64,000 nucleotides of DNA from Flavobacteriales bacterium UBA6051 (lineage in GTDB: Bacteria; Bacteroidota; Bacteroidia; Flavobacteriales_D; Crocinitomicaceae): positions 186,001 through 250,000 of the forward strand of contig DIYP01000006.1 of assembly GCA_002427735.1 (NCBI GenBank), in the 5' to 3' direction. Below, piece after piece: positions 50,481-59,433 of this stretch. The position numbers and the translations under genes are program-made. Numbering within the stretch: position 1 is the first letter of the stretch; every line of letters begins with the position of its first letter. The notes below the pieces were generated by a model. The model was not told the origin of the DNA. It saw only the letters and a program-made list of their open reading frames with translations, and did no database searches.

Positions 50481-50551
50481 TATGCCTTTTTATGGAATAA
50501 TATTCATTCGTGCATCTCAATAGTGTAATTAATCATAAAAATGAGAAGCAT

Positions 50552-51289
50552 ATGAAAAAGTTGTTGATAATAGCGCTGATCACAATGGCAGGAAGTCATT
50601 TGTTTGCGCAAGGAGCATTAGGAGATATTGTAGGTGAAGTAGTTGATTTTAATTCAGAAGACCCTGTTTATGCAGCTGAGGTTTTCATCGAATCAAATGG
50701 AAGTAAGTACCGCACAAGAACGGATTTCGACGGACGCTTTCGAATTTCTGGAATTTCTGCGGGAACACATATTGTAAATATTCAGTACAAAGGAGATACA
50801 CTAGCTAAAGGAGTAGTAGCAGTTGTTCCAATGGATGGTATTGAAAACTTGGGACAGATAAAGTTTACAAGTTCAATTTTGGAGTTGGAGAGCGTGACTG
50901 CTAAAGCGGATGATGGTCGTATGAAGCTAGAATTCGGTTCGCTTCCTGTTAAAGAGATTACTTCAGAAGACATTGTTAAGTCTTCAGCGAAATTTGATAT
51001 TAAAGGGCTGATTACATCCATTTCTTCTGAAGTTCAATTGACCAATGATGGCGAATTAGTATTCAGAGGAGCTCGAAAAGGGGATATGCTGTACCTGATG
51101 GATGGAGTCAAAACAGCAACGATTGGAAACGTACCCAGCGCTTCAATTGCACGTATGAAAATCTATAGCGGCGGTCTTCCAGCAAAGTATGGAGATACTA
51201 TGGGAGGGGTTGTCGTTATGGAGTCTAAAAGCTACTTTGACCTTTACAATGCTTGGTATGCAGAGGAAATCAAGGCAGGCAGACAATAA
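50552..51289 (+). CDS. Plug-only TonB-receptor-like protein (no barrel)
   Basis: This protein of about 245 aa starts at ATG 50552 (MKKLLIIALITMAGSHLFAQ, signal peptide). A CarboxypepD_reg-like domain at about 22-105 (VVDFNSEDPVYAAEVFIES) is followed by a TonB plug domain at about 130-230 (ITSEDIVKSSAKFDIKGLI, VFRGARKGDMLYLMDGVKT, YSGGLPAKYGDTMGGVVVM). It then ends: the 500-600-aa barrel of a receptor is missing. The stop is followed by a terminator and the converging manC-like gene, so no barrel remnant is present. It may be a free-standing plug partner or a cut-down receptor. Confidence 0.82.
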   Translation: MKKLLIIALITMAGSHLFAQGALGDIVGEVVDFNSEDPVYAAEVFIESNGSKYRTRTDFDGRFRISGISAGTHIVNIQYKGDTLAKGVVAVVPMDGIENLGQIKFTSSILELESVTAKADDGRMKLEFGSLPVKEITSEDIVKSSAKFDIKGLITSISSEVQLTNDGELVFRGARKGDMLYLMDGVKTATIGNVPSASIARMKIYSGGLPAKYGDTMGGVVVMESKSYFDLYNAWYAEEIKAGRQ

Positions 51290-51318
51290 TCTTTTCAGGA
51301 GATAGGGCTCTGTAGCTA

Positions 51319-51348
51319 AAAAGGGGTGAACTTTCACCCCTTTTTTAT
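51319..51348. terminator. Bidirectional terminator
   Basis: AAAAAGGGGTGAA and TTCACCCCTTTTTT surround a short loop between the converging plug-only and guanylyltransferase genes. Confidence 0.9.
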
Positions 51349-51368
51349 ATGCAATAAAACGAATGAAC

Positions 51369-52427
51369 CTATTTCACGGATTTCAAATAGGCCTTTAGTT
51401 CCTGTTCATTCTCCTTTCTTAAAATCATCAAGCGATTATCGGATTGAATCACAATGTATCCTTCCAATCCATCAATTAAAGCAGTACTTCCTTCTGGAAC
51501 ATTAACAATGCAATTGGAACTGTTAAAGCTGTGAATGTTGCCGCCAACCAAGGCATTATTGTTTCCATCTTTCGATAGATGTGTATCCAAACTTCCCCAT
51601 GTTCCCAAATCTGACCAATCAAAACTTGCCAAAACAACATCAATATTATCAGCATGTTCCATGATAGCATAGTCGATGGAGATATCCTCACAAGCCGAAA
51701 AAGCATGGTTCACTTTGTCTTGCTCTCTTGGAGTATTGTAGTCGCTCAGGTCAGCAGAGAATAATCTATGAAGTTCTGGTTGAAATGTTTCCAGCGCCTT
51801 TAAAACGGTCGATGATTTCCAAATAAAAATTCCCGAATTCCAATAAAAGTTACCGGCATTGACAAACTGCTCTGCGGTCAGAAGATCTGGTTTCTCACGA
51901 AATTGCTTAACGGCTACTGTGTCGTTTGGAGATAACGTGGATAATTTTTCAAATTCGATATAACCATAGCCTGTATCAGGGCGTGTAGGTTGAATGCCAA
52001 TCGTTGCAATTCGGTGATTCTCAGCGGAGCGAATTGCAGCTTCTATAGTCGCAGCGAAATTACTTTCCTGAATAATGAGGTGGTCTGCGGGAGAAATAAT
52101 AAGATTCGCATCAGAATTCAAGTCATGGATCTTTGCAGCGGCATATGCAATACAGGGAGCCGTATTTTTACGCTCCGGTTCTGTTAATACTTGGTCAGGT
52201 TGTAAATCTGGTAACTGTTCAAGTACCATTTCTTTATACTGAACATTAGTAACAATGTATACATTCTTCGAAGGCGAAACATGCAAAAGTCGTTCATAGG
52301 TCATCTGAAGCAAGGACTTACCCGTTCCTAAAATATCAAGGAACTGCTTTGGTCGGTCAGGTACCGACATCGGCCAGAATCGACTTCCGATTCCTCCTGC
52401 CATAATGATGCTATAGTTATTCTCCAT
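51369..52427 (-). CDS. manC: Mannose-1-phosphate guanylyltransferase
   Basis: This 352-aa nucleotidyltransferase makes GDP-mannose from mannose-1-phosphate and GTP. It has the signature AGGIGSRFWPMSVPDRPKQF at residues 11-30, the substrate segment EKPDLLTAEQFVNAGNFYWN and FDWSDLGTWGSLDTHL. The length corresponds to the catalytic domain only, without the C-terminal isomerase domain of bifunctional enzymes. GDP-mannose feeds capsule, LPS and fucose pathways. It overlaps the SprT-like gene by 11 bp and is probably co-transcribed. Confidence 0.92.
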   Translation of the reverse strand: MENNYSIIMAGGIGSRFWPMSVPDRPKQFLDILGTGKSLLQMTYERLLHVSPSKNVYIVTNVQYKEMVLEQLPDLQPDQVLTEPERKNTAPCIAYAAAKIHDLNSDANLIISPADHLIIQESNFAATIEAAIRSAENHRIATIGIQPTRPDTGYGYIEFEKLSTLSPNDTVAVKQFREKPDLLTAEQFVNAGNFYWNSGIFIWKSSTVLKALETFQPELHRLFSADLSDYNTPREQDKVNHAFSACEDISIDYAIMEHADNIDVVLASFDWSDLGTWGSLDTHLSKDGNNNALVGGNIHSFNSSNCIVNVPEGSTALIDGLEGYIVIQSDNRLMILRKENEQELKAYLKSVK

Positions 52428-53046
52428 TTTTTATTTCTTTTACTTGTGCAAGCGCACTTACGAGGTATTGTTTTTTCGTGTTTGCCTCTGTACAGAGGAA
52501 GCGTGTTCTTCTCAATTTACCTTTGATGAAGATTTTACCATTGAGCGCAAAAGTACTGTTTTTATCTAAGGACTCAAGAGTCGTTTCATCCCCCTTTTTT
52601 GGTGAATATTTCAAGAGGGTTCGGTGAAGGTTCGCATCCGAACATGATGATGCCTTGACATTTACCAGAGAGTTCAGAAGTGCACTTTCGATATCTTGAG
52701 GTAAATGTTTGCTATTGACAATAGGCATTATCAGTTGTGAGTAATGGTGTTTCCATTCTGCTCCATGGGGAGCAACTCTTCTACCAAATTCTTCATATGT
52801 AATCAAATGGGCAAATTCATGTAGCGTAGTGATTAGAAACGAGTACTGATTTAAATCTCCATTGACAGTAATACGATGTTTTTCACCTTTGAAACCAGCT
52901 CGGAAGTCTCCCAATTTCGTTTTCCTCGGTTTTACAATTTTGAAAACGACACGATGACGAAGAAGAAGATCAACTACTGTATCTAGGAACTCTGGAGGAA
53001 GGTACTTTTGAAGAACGGATCGATATTGCGCTTTTTTTCTTTCCAA
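52417..53046 (-). CDS. SprT-like zinc metalloprotein
   Basis: This 209-aa protein has the SprT-like domain at about 20-120 with the zinc motif HEFAHLITYEEFG (HExxH, near residue 91) and a third ligand probably in APHGAEWKHHYS. The C-terminal half contains no zinc-ribbon Cys set as in eukaryotic SPRTN. It may act as a protease on DNA-protein crosslinks or have another role; this is inferred from the family. It is the first gene of a unit with manC. Confidence 0.82.
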   Translation of the reverse strand: MERKKAQYRSVLQKYLPPEFLDTVVDLLLRHRVVFKIVKPRKTKLGDFRAGFKGEKHRITVNGDLNQYSFLITTLHEFAHLITYEEFGRRVAPHGAEWKHHYSQLIMPIVNSKHLPQDIESALLNSLVNVKASSCSDANLHRTLLKYSPKKGDETTLESLDKNSTFALNGKIFIKGKLRRTRFLCTEANTKKQYLVSALAQVKEIKNGE

Positions 53047-53139
53047 GTAAAGCTAAAATTAACCAATAAAATTCTTCATTGTTTCGAATTCAACGTGAAT
53101 TAATTGTCATCATAAAAAATAGGATTAACTTTACCCTTA

Positions 53140-53883
53140 GTGCTAAGTATTGTCAAAAATATAGGCAAGTTCATGCAGATGCTCTGGGTGGTCTTTTCGA
53201 GGCCTGAAAAATGGAGTGTCTTCCGCAATCGCTTGTTTGATGAAATTCAATTGATAGGAATTAATTCCATTCCTATTGTTGGACTTATGTCAGTATTTAT
53301 GGGAGGAGTAATTGCCCTGCAAACAGCGTCCAATATGGATTCTCCGCTGCTTCCTGAATATACAGTCGGTTATATTACCAGATCAAGTACCATTTTAGAG
53401 TTTTCACCGACAATTATGTCGCTTATTTTGGCAGGTAAGGTTGGCTCTAATGTGGCTTCTGAGATTGGAACGATGAAGACGACAGAGCAGATTGACGCTT
53501 TGGAGATTATGGGCGTCAATAGCTTAACATATCTTGTATTACCAAAGATCATTGGTGCTGTATTTTTCTTCCCTGTACTAATCATCTTCTCTATGGGGTT
53601 GAGCCTTGTTGGTGGATGGTTATCCTTAGTTTTGAGCGGTCTTGCTTCCACGGAGGTTTATGTATTGGGTATTCGCAGTTGGTTTGAGTTTGGAGACATC
53701 GTCTATGCACTTACGAAAGGAGTGGTCTTCGCATTTCTGATTGTCTCTATTGCTTCTTTTTATGGATATTATTCGAAAGGCGGAGCCGTTGATGTTGGAA
53801 AATCTGCTACGAAAGCTGTTGTAGTAAGTAGTATTGGTATCTTGATTGCCAACTTCTTCCTAACGCAAATGATTCTGTTATGA
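53140..53883 (+). CDS. mlaE: MlaE-type ABC transporter permease
   Basis: This 247-aa inner-membrane permease of the Mla family moves phospholipids between the membranes. It has five to six hydrophobic segments and the characteristic IVGLMSVFMGGVIALQTA and GKVGSNVASEIGTMKTTEQI motifs. The start is GTG 53140. The gene overlaps the ATPase gene by 4 bp (ATGA). No MlaD, MlaB or MlaC genes are adjacent. Confidence 0.92.
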   Translation: MLSIVKNIGKFMQMLWVVFSRPEKWSVFRNRLFDEIQLIGINSIPIVGLMSVFMGGVIALQTASNMDSPLLPEYTVGYITRSSTILEFSPTIMSLILAGKVGSNVASEIGTMKTTEQIDALEIMGVNSLTYLVLPKIIGAVFFFPVLIIFSMGLSLVGGWLSLVLSGLASTEVYVLGIRSWFEFGDIVYALTKGVVFAFLIVSIASFYGYYSKGGAVDVGKSATKAVVVSSIGILIANFFLTQMILL

Positions 53884-54647
53884 TTGAAGTGCGTGGGATA
53901 AATAAGATTTTTGGGGACAACCACGTCTTGCACGATATCTCAAGCACTTTTGATAAGGGAAAGGTGAATTTGATCATTGGTCAATCTGGCCAGGGGAAAT
54001 CTGTTTTGACTAAGTGCATTGTTGGTCTGCACCAACCGGAATCAGGGTCTATTTTATACGATGGACGTGATTTTACTGCAATGGATAGGAAAGAACGTGT
54101 CCTGATCAGAAAGGAAATTGGGATGTTGTTCCAGGGTTCAGCCTTGTTTGATTCAATGACCGTTGAGGAGAACATAATGTTTCCGCTGACGATGTTTACC
54201 AAAATGTCGAAAGCTGAAAAGCTCGATCGTGTCAATTTCTGCCTTGAACGTGTTAACCTGGAAGGAAGAAATAAATTGTACCCTGCTGAGTGTTCGGGAG
54301 GTATGCAGAAGAGAATCGCCATTGCACGCGCAATATCGATGAATCCGAGCTATCTTTTCTGCGATGAGCCAAATTCTGGATTGGATCCAAAAACAGCCAT
54401 TGTAATTGATAACCTGATTCGGGAAATTACCTATGAGTTCGACATCACAACTGTTGTCATTACCCATGACATGAATTCTGTGATTGAAATTGGTGATACA
54501 ATTTTGTTTATCAATGATGGTCGAAACTGGTGGACAGGTGATCGAAAAGAGATCCTTACAACGGATAACAAAGAAGTCGTTGACTTTGTTTATGCATCTG
54601 ACTTCATGAAAGAGATCCGTACTTCGATGATCGAGAAGCGCAAGTAA
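53880..54647 (+). CDS. mlaF: MlaF-type ABC transporter ATP-binding protein
   Basis: This 255-aa ABC ATPase powers the MlaE permease. It has Walker A GQSGQGKSVLTK (near residue 33), the Q-loop GMLFQGSALF, the signature CSGGMQKRIAIARA (a variant of LSGGQ), Walker B LFCDEPNSGLDP and the switch VITHDM. It is coupled to mlaE by ATGA. It ends just before the converging rmuC. Confidence 0.93.
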   Translation: MIEVRGINKIFGDNHVLHDISSTFDKGKVNLIIGQSGQGKSVLTKCIVGLHQPESGSILYDGRDFTAMDRKERVLIRKEIGMLFQGSALFDSMTVEENIMFPLTMFTKMSKAEKLDRVNFCLERVNLEGRNKLYPAECSGGMQKRIAIARAISMNPSYLFCDEPNSGLDPKTAIVIDNLIREITYEFDITTVVITHDMNSVIEIGDTILFINDGRNWWTGDRKEILTTDNKEVVDFVYASDFMKEIRTSMIEKRK

Positions 54648-54652
54648 AGGAA

Positions 54653-55978
54653 TTACTCCTCATTGGCACGATCAACCAATCGCGTATCAATGTTTTTTGA
54701 CGGATTTACCCCAAGTTTTTTGAGGTCTTGAACACGTTTGGTAAGATTACCCGTGCCTTCTACCATTTTATTCATAGCGGCGTCATATGTTTTGTTGGCC
54801 GTTTTCATTTGTTCACCTAACTTGATGAGGTCATCTGTAAATCCAACAAACTTATCATATAAATTACCAGCTTGACGCGCAATCTCAACAGCATTTTTGT
54901 TTTGCAAATCTTGCTTCCAAATGTATGAGATGGTGCGTAATGTTGCTAGCAGGGTAGAAGTAGAGACGATGACAATGTTTTTGTCTAAAGCTTTTTCGAA
55001 CAGTGTTTGGTCTTCCTTTAACGCTAAGGTCAGTGCTGGTTCATTCGCGATAAACATGAGCACATAGTCAGGAGTATTGATGTCGTGTAATTTCTGGTAG
55101 TCCTTGTTCCCGAGTAGTTTAATGTGATTTTGAACACTTGCCAGGTGTTGCTGCAAGAAATTTTCCTTATCGTTTTCATCATCTGCATCGAAATAATTGC
55201 TGTAGGCCGTGAGCGATACTTTTGAATCGAGGATTAAGTGCTTTCCATCTGGAAGGTTAAGTATATAATCCAAACGTTGATTGCTGCCATCGTCAGTTTT
55301 GAGATTCGTTTCTTTAGTATAGTGTACGTCTTTTTGCAACCCTGCCTTTTCAAGGATGGATTCTAATTGCATTTCTCCCCAGTTACCTTGTGCCTTCGAA
55401 TCACCTCGAAGAGCTTGCGTTAAACTTCTGGTTTCTTGGGTAATCTCTTGATTAAGTGCTTGCAACATCTCCAGATGTTTATCCAGTGATGCTGATCGTT
55501 CAATACTCTTTTCGTTATTGTCTTCTACCTTTTTCTGGAACTCAGTTATTCGCTCCTTCAGTGGATTGAGAATAGCATCAAGGTTCTTTTTGTTTTGATC
55601 TGTAAAACGTGTGGTTTTTTCCTCCAGAATTTTGTTTGCTACCAACTCAAACTCTTTGGTAAACTTCTCCTGTAAAGAAGTTAATTCTTCTTTCTGTTCG
55701 TCGATTTTCACTTGGAGTGCGTCAAACTTACTTTTCCACTCTGTGGCATTTCTGAGCTCCGCTTCATATGCCTCTCGAACTGAATTCGATGTGGCTTTTT
55801 CCGTTTTTAACTCTTCCTCTATTCGGATTGAAGTATTTTTCAAAGTTGCGTGATCAATGCGCAATTGTTGCATTTCTCCGGAAGAATCGTCAGTGCTTTT
55901 TGAAGCTAAAACACGAGCGGCCAGAAAGCCAATAATGCCACCTGAAATCAGGCCAATAATGAGAAGAAGGTAATCCAT
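54653..55978 (-). CDS. rmuC: RmuC-family DNA recombination protein
   Basis: This 441-aa protein has an N-terminal membrane anchor (LLLIIGLISGGIIGFLAARV), a long coiled coil (about residues 35-170) and the RmuC domain (about 190-420). The domain includes LTQALRGDSKAQGNWGEMQL, DYILNLPDGKHLILDSKVSL and ALDKNIVIVSTSTLLATLRT. RmuC limits inversions at short inverted repeats in E. coli; the domain is related to nucleases. It is transcribed leftward on its own. Confidence 0.93.
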   Translation of the reverse strand: MDYLLLIIGLISGGIIGFLAARVLASKSTDDSSGEMQQLRIDHATLKNTSIRIEEELKTEKATSNSVREAYEAELRNATEWKSKFDALQVKIDEQKEELTSLQEKFTKEFELVANKILEEKTTRFTDQNKKNLDAILNPLKERITEFQKKVEDNNEKSIERSASLDKHLEMLQALNQEITQETRSLTQALRGDSKAQGNWGEMQLESILEKAGLQKDVHYTKETNLKTDDGSNQRLDYILNLPDGKHLILDSKVSLTAYSNYFDADDENDKENFLQQHLASVQNHIKLLGNKDYQKLHDINTPDYVLMFIANEPALTLALKEDQTLFEKALDKNIVIVSTSTLLATLRTISYIWKQDLQNKNAVEIARQAGNLYDKFVGFTDDLIKLGEQMKTANKTYDAAMNKMVEGTGNLTKRVQDLKKLGVNPSKNIDTRLVDRANEE

Positions 55979-56034
55979 AGTTTAAAGGTAAGAACAAATC
56001 TTCAATCGATTCAATCGAAAGCTCGAAGTAAGGA

Positions 56035-57729
56035 CTAAAAGAAAACGATATAACCAAAGTGTACCTTACTATTACTCAAAAGTACGGGATTGTCTAATTG
56101 TTTACCGAGTGCATAGGAGATGGAGAAAACACCAAAATTAGTACTAAATGAAAAGCCTAATCCAAAACCGAAAGGACTGTCATTGTAATAATTGCCTGCA
56201 TTGTTTTCATACCAACTCTGGTCATAGAACGCAAAAACGTGCGAATTACGGTCCAGTAAGAAGCGATACTCAATCGTTCCAGTACTCTTTGCGGTAGCAA
56301 ATAGTTCGTCTTCATTAAAACCACGCTGAGAAGTTAATCCACCGTAGCGATAAACCTCATTTTGAAATACTTCATCAGCAGAATAAAAATCTGTGGTAGA
56401 CGCAACGCGTAAAATATGGCGCTTGTGCATCGGTATAAAAACTTCTAACTGTACTTTTCCGCGATAAATTAGTGAACGCTTTTCCAATAGAGTATCAGCA
56501 ATTTGAGATCTTCTGGAGCCGACAGTTCCCTCCACCAATAGGTTAAAACCACGTGAAGGATTTGGTAGGTAATCTACACGATTGGAGGTGTATGAAAGTC
56601 CATAACTATTAGCTCTTGTATTGCCAAGGTTAAAAAACAATGGATTGTTCTCGCCTCCGGATAAAATACTGGAAGATGTAAATTGATAAAAGGCTTTCAA
56701 GAAACTTCCGCGATTTAAGAAGTACTGAACTCCAGCCGTAGCACCAAGTTCTAAAAATGACGTGTCTCTTTTGTATAAGTCAAACGTTCCATCCAGACCG
56801 AAAGGTGTATTGAATAGAAAAGGGTAGTTGACGCGTGAGTTTAAGGATTGTGTCTGGTCTTGGATACTTTGCCAACGCACATCAAGCAATTCGCCACGGT
56901 GAAGTACGTCCAGAAGCTTCAGATTTATTTCTCCAGTAAACTCAAGGCGTTGGGTATTAGGGTTTGGCTGGAAACCTATAATTCCATTGACGGAACTTAT
57001 CGGAACAGATTCTAGATACAAGTACAGTTCTGCGCCATCCTTTGTAAAGAGAATTTCGGAAGGTTTTATTTCTTTTAAGAATGGTACTTGTTCAATCCGT
57101 GATGAAATCCTTGAAATTTCTGACTCACGGTAAGTGTCATCTGCTTTGATATTAATGAGGTTCGAAACGTATTTGACGGAGATGGAAGAGTCTCCTCGGA
57201 CATGGATTTTATTCCATGAGTAAAAGTTACCACGACTAATGCTTAAAGTAGCCATTAAACGATCATTTTCAATAGTGGTGTTTGTGAGTTGCATGGAAAC
57301 AAAGGGGTAGCCATTGTCAAGGTAGGCATTCTGAATTCGGTTCATTGTTTCAGCAAGTTCACGAGGTGTAAAAGGGATTCGACTGATGAACTTTTCATTC
57401 AAACGGGAGTGCTTTCGAATGAACTGAAGTTCATCAGGTTCAACGCTTATCGAGGCGCCTTGCATTTTATTCCCTAGTTGAAAATTGACGCGTGCGGTAT
57501 TGGCGGTGTAATCAATTTCATCAACAGACGCCATCAAGTAGCCTTTAGATATCGCACTTAATTGTAACTCTTTTAGGTAATCAGTTGCACTAGTACTGTC
57601 TTTAAACTTAGTCTTAGGGTGCTTTATAAACTGTTGATAACTCTCATTCTCAAAAGAAATGTAGAATTCTTTTTGCGCATGAAGAGATAAGCAAGCAAAG
57701 AGCAGCAGAATCAAGTATAATGTACGCAT
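56035..57729 (-). CDS. Omp85-superfamily outer-membrane protein with POTRA-like domain
   Basis: This protein of about 564 aa starts at ATG 57729 (MRTLYLILLLFACLSLHAQ, signal peptide). A POTRA-like region follows (about 75-235: RIPFTPRELAETMNRIQNAY, SWNKIHVRGDSSISVKYVSN), then a 16-strand barrel. The L6 motif of Omp85 proteins is visible as SQRGFNEDEL near residue 470. The C terminus ends VHFGYIVFF, a terminal-Phe beta-signal. It is shorter than BamA (one to two POTRA units), so it is more like a TamA or TpsB-type protein, or a Bacteroidota-specific insertase. The substrate is unknown. Confidence 0.82.
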   Translation of the reverse strand: MRTLYLILLLFACLSLHAQKEFYISFENESYQQFIKHPKTKFKDSTSATDYLKELQLSAISKGYLMASVDEIDYTANTARVNFQLGNKMQGASISVEPDELQFIRKHSRLNEKFISRIPFTPRELAETMNRIQNAYLDNGYPFVSMQLTNTTIENDRLMATLSISRGNFYSWNKIHVRGDSSISVKYVSNLINIKADDTYRESEISRISSRIEQVPFLKEIKPSEILFTKDGAELYLYLESVPISSVNGIIGFQPNPNTQRLEFTGEINLKLLDVLHRGELLDVRWQSIQDQTQSLNSRVNYPFLFNTPFGLDGTFDLYKRDTSFLELGATAGVQYFLNRGSFLKAFYQFTSSSILSGGENNPLFFNLGNTRANSYGLSYTSNRVDYLPNPSRGFNLLVEGTVGSRRSQIADTLLEKRSLIYRGKVQLEVFIPMHKRHILRVASTTDFYSADEVFQNEVYRYGGLTSQRGFNEDELFATAKSTGTIEYRFLLDRNSHVFAFYDQSWYENNAGNYYNDSPFGFGLGFSFSTNFGVFSISYALGKQLDNPVLLSNSKVHFGYIVFF

Positions 57730-57795
57730 CAGGAACATAAACGGTACGGAAATTAGTTTATTTCAGTAGATTACAATCCTGTTGTGAATAATAAT

Positions 57796-57828
57796 TTTTC
57801 GAATACCACATAATTTATTGTAGTTTTG
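57796..57828 (+). promoter_or_regulatory. Candidate promoter of the small lipoprotein gene
   Basis: TTTC (57796-57799), 21 bp, then TAGTTTTG (57821-57828), a perfect TAnnTTTG box, about 58 bp before ATG 57886. Confidence 0.4.
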
Positions 57829-57885
57829 TGCTTATACTTTGGTATACAGCAACAAACGAAAACCTTATAATTAAAACGAAGAGAC

Positions 57886-58029
57886 ATGAAGAAGTATTTG
57901 GCCTTAACGCTTATGGGATTAATGCTAACAGCAGTTTTGGCTGCGTGCGGATCATCTAAAGGAGGACACTGTGATGCCTACGGAAGCGTAGATGTGGAAG
58001 TTGAGCATGACGATATGGCTGCTCTATAG
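57886..58029 (+). CDS. Small lipoprotein (47 aa) of a Bacteroidota family
   Basis: The frame begins MKKYLALTLMGLMLTAVLAAC, a complete lipoprotein signal with lipobox LAAC (Cys at residue 21). A short mature part follows, GSSKGGHCDAYGSVDVEVEH and a few more residues. Gly-His-Cys-Asp-Ala-Tyr-Gly is a motif I recall from small conserved Bacteroidota lipoproteins of unknown function. It has its own candidate promoter and a good terminator (58053-58084). The mature peptide of 27 residues contains one further Cys, so it could form a disulfide or bind metal. Confidence 0.7.
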   Translation: MKKYLALTLMGLMLTAVLAACGSSKGGHCDAYGSVDVEVEHDDMAAL

Positions 58030-58052
58030 GTCACAATCGTAACAAGATATTG

Positions 58053-58084
58053 AAAGACCATCGCTTGCGATGGTCTTTTTTTGT
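58053..58084 (+). terminator. Terminator after the small lipoprotein gene
   Basis: AAAGACCATCGC and GCGATGGTCTTT with a short loop, followed by TTTT. Confidence 0.9.
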
Positions 58085-58104
58085 GCATTAAACTTTGTTT
58101 CAAA

Positions 58105-58134
58105 GAAAAAGCCGGTGGTTTCCATCGGCTTTTA
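58105..58134 (-). terminator. Terminator of the lipoprotein gene at 58158
   Basis: AAAAAGCCGGTGG pairs with CCATCGGCTTTT with one mismatch. Read leftward, it ends in TTTTT. Confidence 0.8.
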
Positions 58135-58157
58135 TGATATCGACTTAATTAAATCGT

Positions 58158-58634
58158 TTAATTTTTATTAATTGTTTGGTCTGTATAAACAGAGTAGCCA
58201 TTCGCAATCTTCGGAACAAGTACGAAGTTCTCAACGAAACGCTCATTTTCACATGAAGAACAAGTAGTCGCCGTTACGACATAGTTTACAATACTCGCTG
58301 CATTGTTATACTCAACGTCACGAACAAAAGAAGCTTTACAATTGATGGTCATTGGGTTCGCTAGTATGTCGTAAGAAGTCCAATCAACAGGAACTTTTGT
58401 TACTCCGCCGTCCCAACTCACTAGAAACTCGTCTGCATATAGATTGTTCCCTGTAATGTGCACTCCAGTTACATTGGCAAGATATCCAACTTGAGGATAG
58501 ATAATGACATCCTGAACGATGATCCCTGTATTTGAGTCTTCTTCAGCAACTGTACATTTTTTACAGGAACTGAATGAACCCAGAACGAAGGCAACTAAAA
58601 ATAATCCACCAAAAAAAGACGTTGTTCTTTTCAT
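58158..58634 (-). CDS. Unrecognised lipoprotein
   Basis: This 158-aa protein has a hydrophobic signal and a lipobox-like LGSFSSCKKC (Cys near residue 24). A beta-rich body follows with Cys residues at the KKC site, INCKASF and TTCSSCENERF, which could form disulfides or bind metal. No family is recognised. It lies between a terminator and lptB and has its own terminator. Confidence 0.6.
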   Translation of the reverse strand: MKRTTSFFGGLFLVAFVLGSFSSCKKCTVAEEDSNTGIIVQDVIIYPQVGYLANVTGVHITGNNLYADEFLVSWDGGVTKVPVDWTSYDILANPMTINCKASFVRDVEYNNAASIVNYVVTATTCSSCENERFVENFVLVPKIANGYSVYTDQTINKN

Positions 58635-58692
58635 AAATTCTTCAATTGTAGTAAGTCAGGGTAAATTTATCCTTTTTTGATGGCAAAAAAAA

Positions 58693-59433
58693 TTATTTCT
58701 TTCGTAATTCAAAGTTTTTGCCGAGATAGACTTTACGCACGCGTTCGTCTGCAGCTAGCTCTGCGGCAGTTCCTGACTTCAAAATATTGCCCTCAAATAA
58801 CAGGTATGCTCTGTCTGTAATTGACAAGGTTTCCTGTACATTATGATCGGTAATAAGTATACCAATGTTTCGCTCTTTCAGTTCGGAGACGATGCTTTGA
58901 ATATCCTCAACAGCAATTGGGTCTACTCCGGCAAATGGTTCATCCAACAAAACAAATTTGGGGTTCGTTGCTAATGCTCTCGCGATTTCAGTTCTACGCT
59001 TTTCTCCACCTGACAAACGGTTTCCAAGGTTTTTTCTGACGTGATTAAGGCTAAACTCTTCAAGGAGCTGTTCCAATCGCTCTTTGCGCTGTTTTTTGTT
59101 GAGATCAGTCATTTCCAGGATCGCCATAATATTGTCTTCAACACTCAACTTTCTAAACACAGAAACTTCTTGCGGTAAATACCCTAAGCCCATTTGCGAG
59201 CGTTTGTACATGGGAAATGTTGTGATATCAGTGTCATTCAGATATACATTCCCTGAATCAGGTTTTACAAGCCCTACAATCATATAGAAGGAAGTCGTTT
59301 TACCTGCACCATTGGGCCCTAACAAACCGACAATTTCACCTTGCTTTACTTCTACTGAGACACCTTTTACAACATCTCTTCCTTTGTAGGATTTTCGTAT
59401 TTCGTTGGTATGTAGTATAAGTTGTTCTTCCAT
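58693..59433 (-). CDS. lptB: LPS export ABC transporter ATP-binding protein LptB
   Basis: This 246-aa ATPase of the LptBFGC transporter drives lipopolysaccharide extraction from the inner membrane. It has Walker A LLGPNGAGKTTSFYMIVGL (near residue 36), GLGYLPQEVSVFRKL (Q-loop), the signature RLSGGEKRRTEIARAL, Walker B KFVLLDEPFAGVDP and ILITDHNVQE. These are the typical LptB (YhbG) residues. It overlaps the upstream DUF5686 gene by 1 bp and so is translated with it. Confidence 0.95.
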   Translation of the reverse strand: MEEQLILHTNEIRKSYKGRDVVKGVSVEVKQGEIVGLLGPNGAGKTTSFYMIVGLVKPDSGNVYLNDTDITTFPMYKRSQMGLGYLPQEVSVFRKLSVEDNIMAILEMTDLNKKQRKERLEQLLEEFSLNHVRKNLGNRLSGGEKRRTEIARALATNPKFVLLDEPFAGVDPIAVEDIQSIVSELKERNIGILITDHNVQETLSITDRAYLLFEGNILKSGTAAELAADERVRKVYLGKNFELRKK

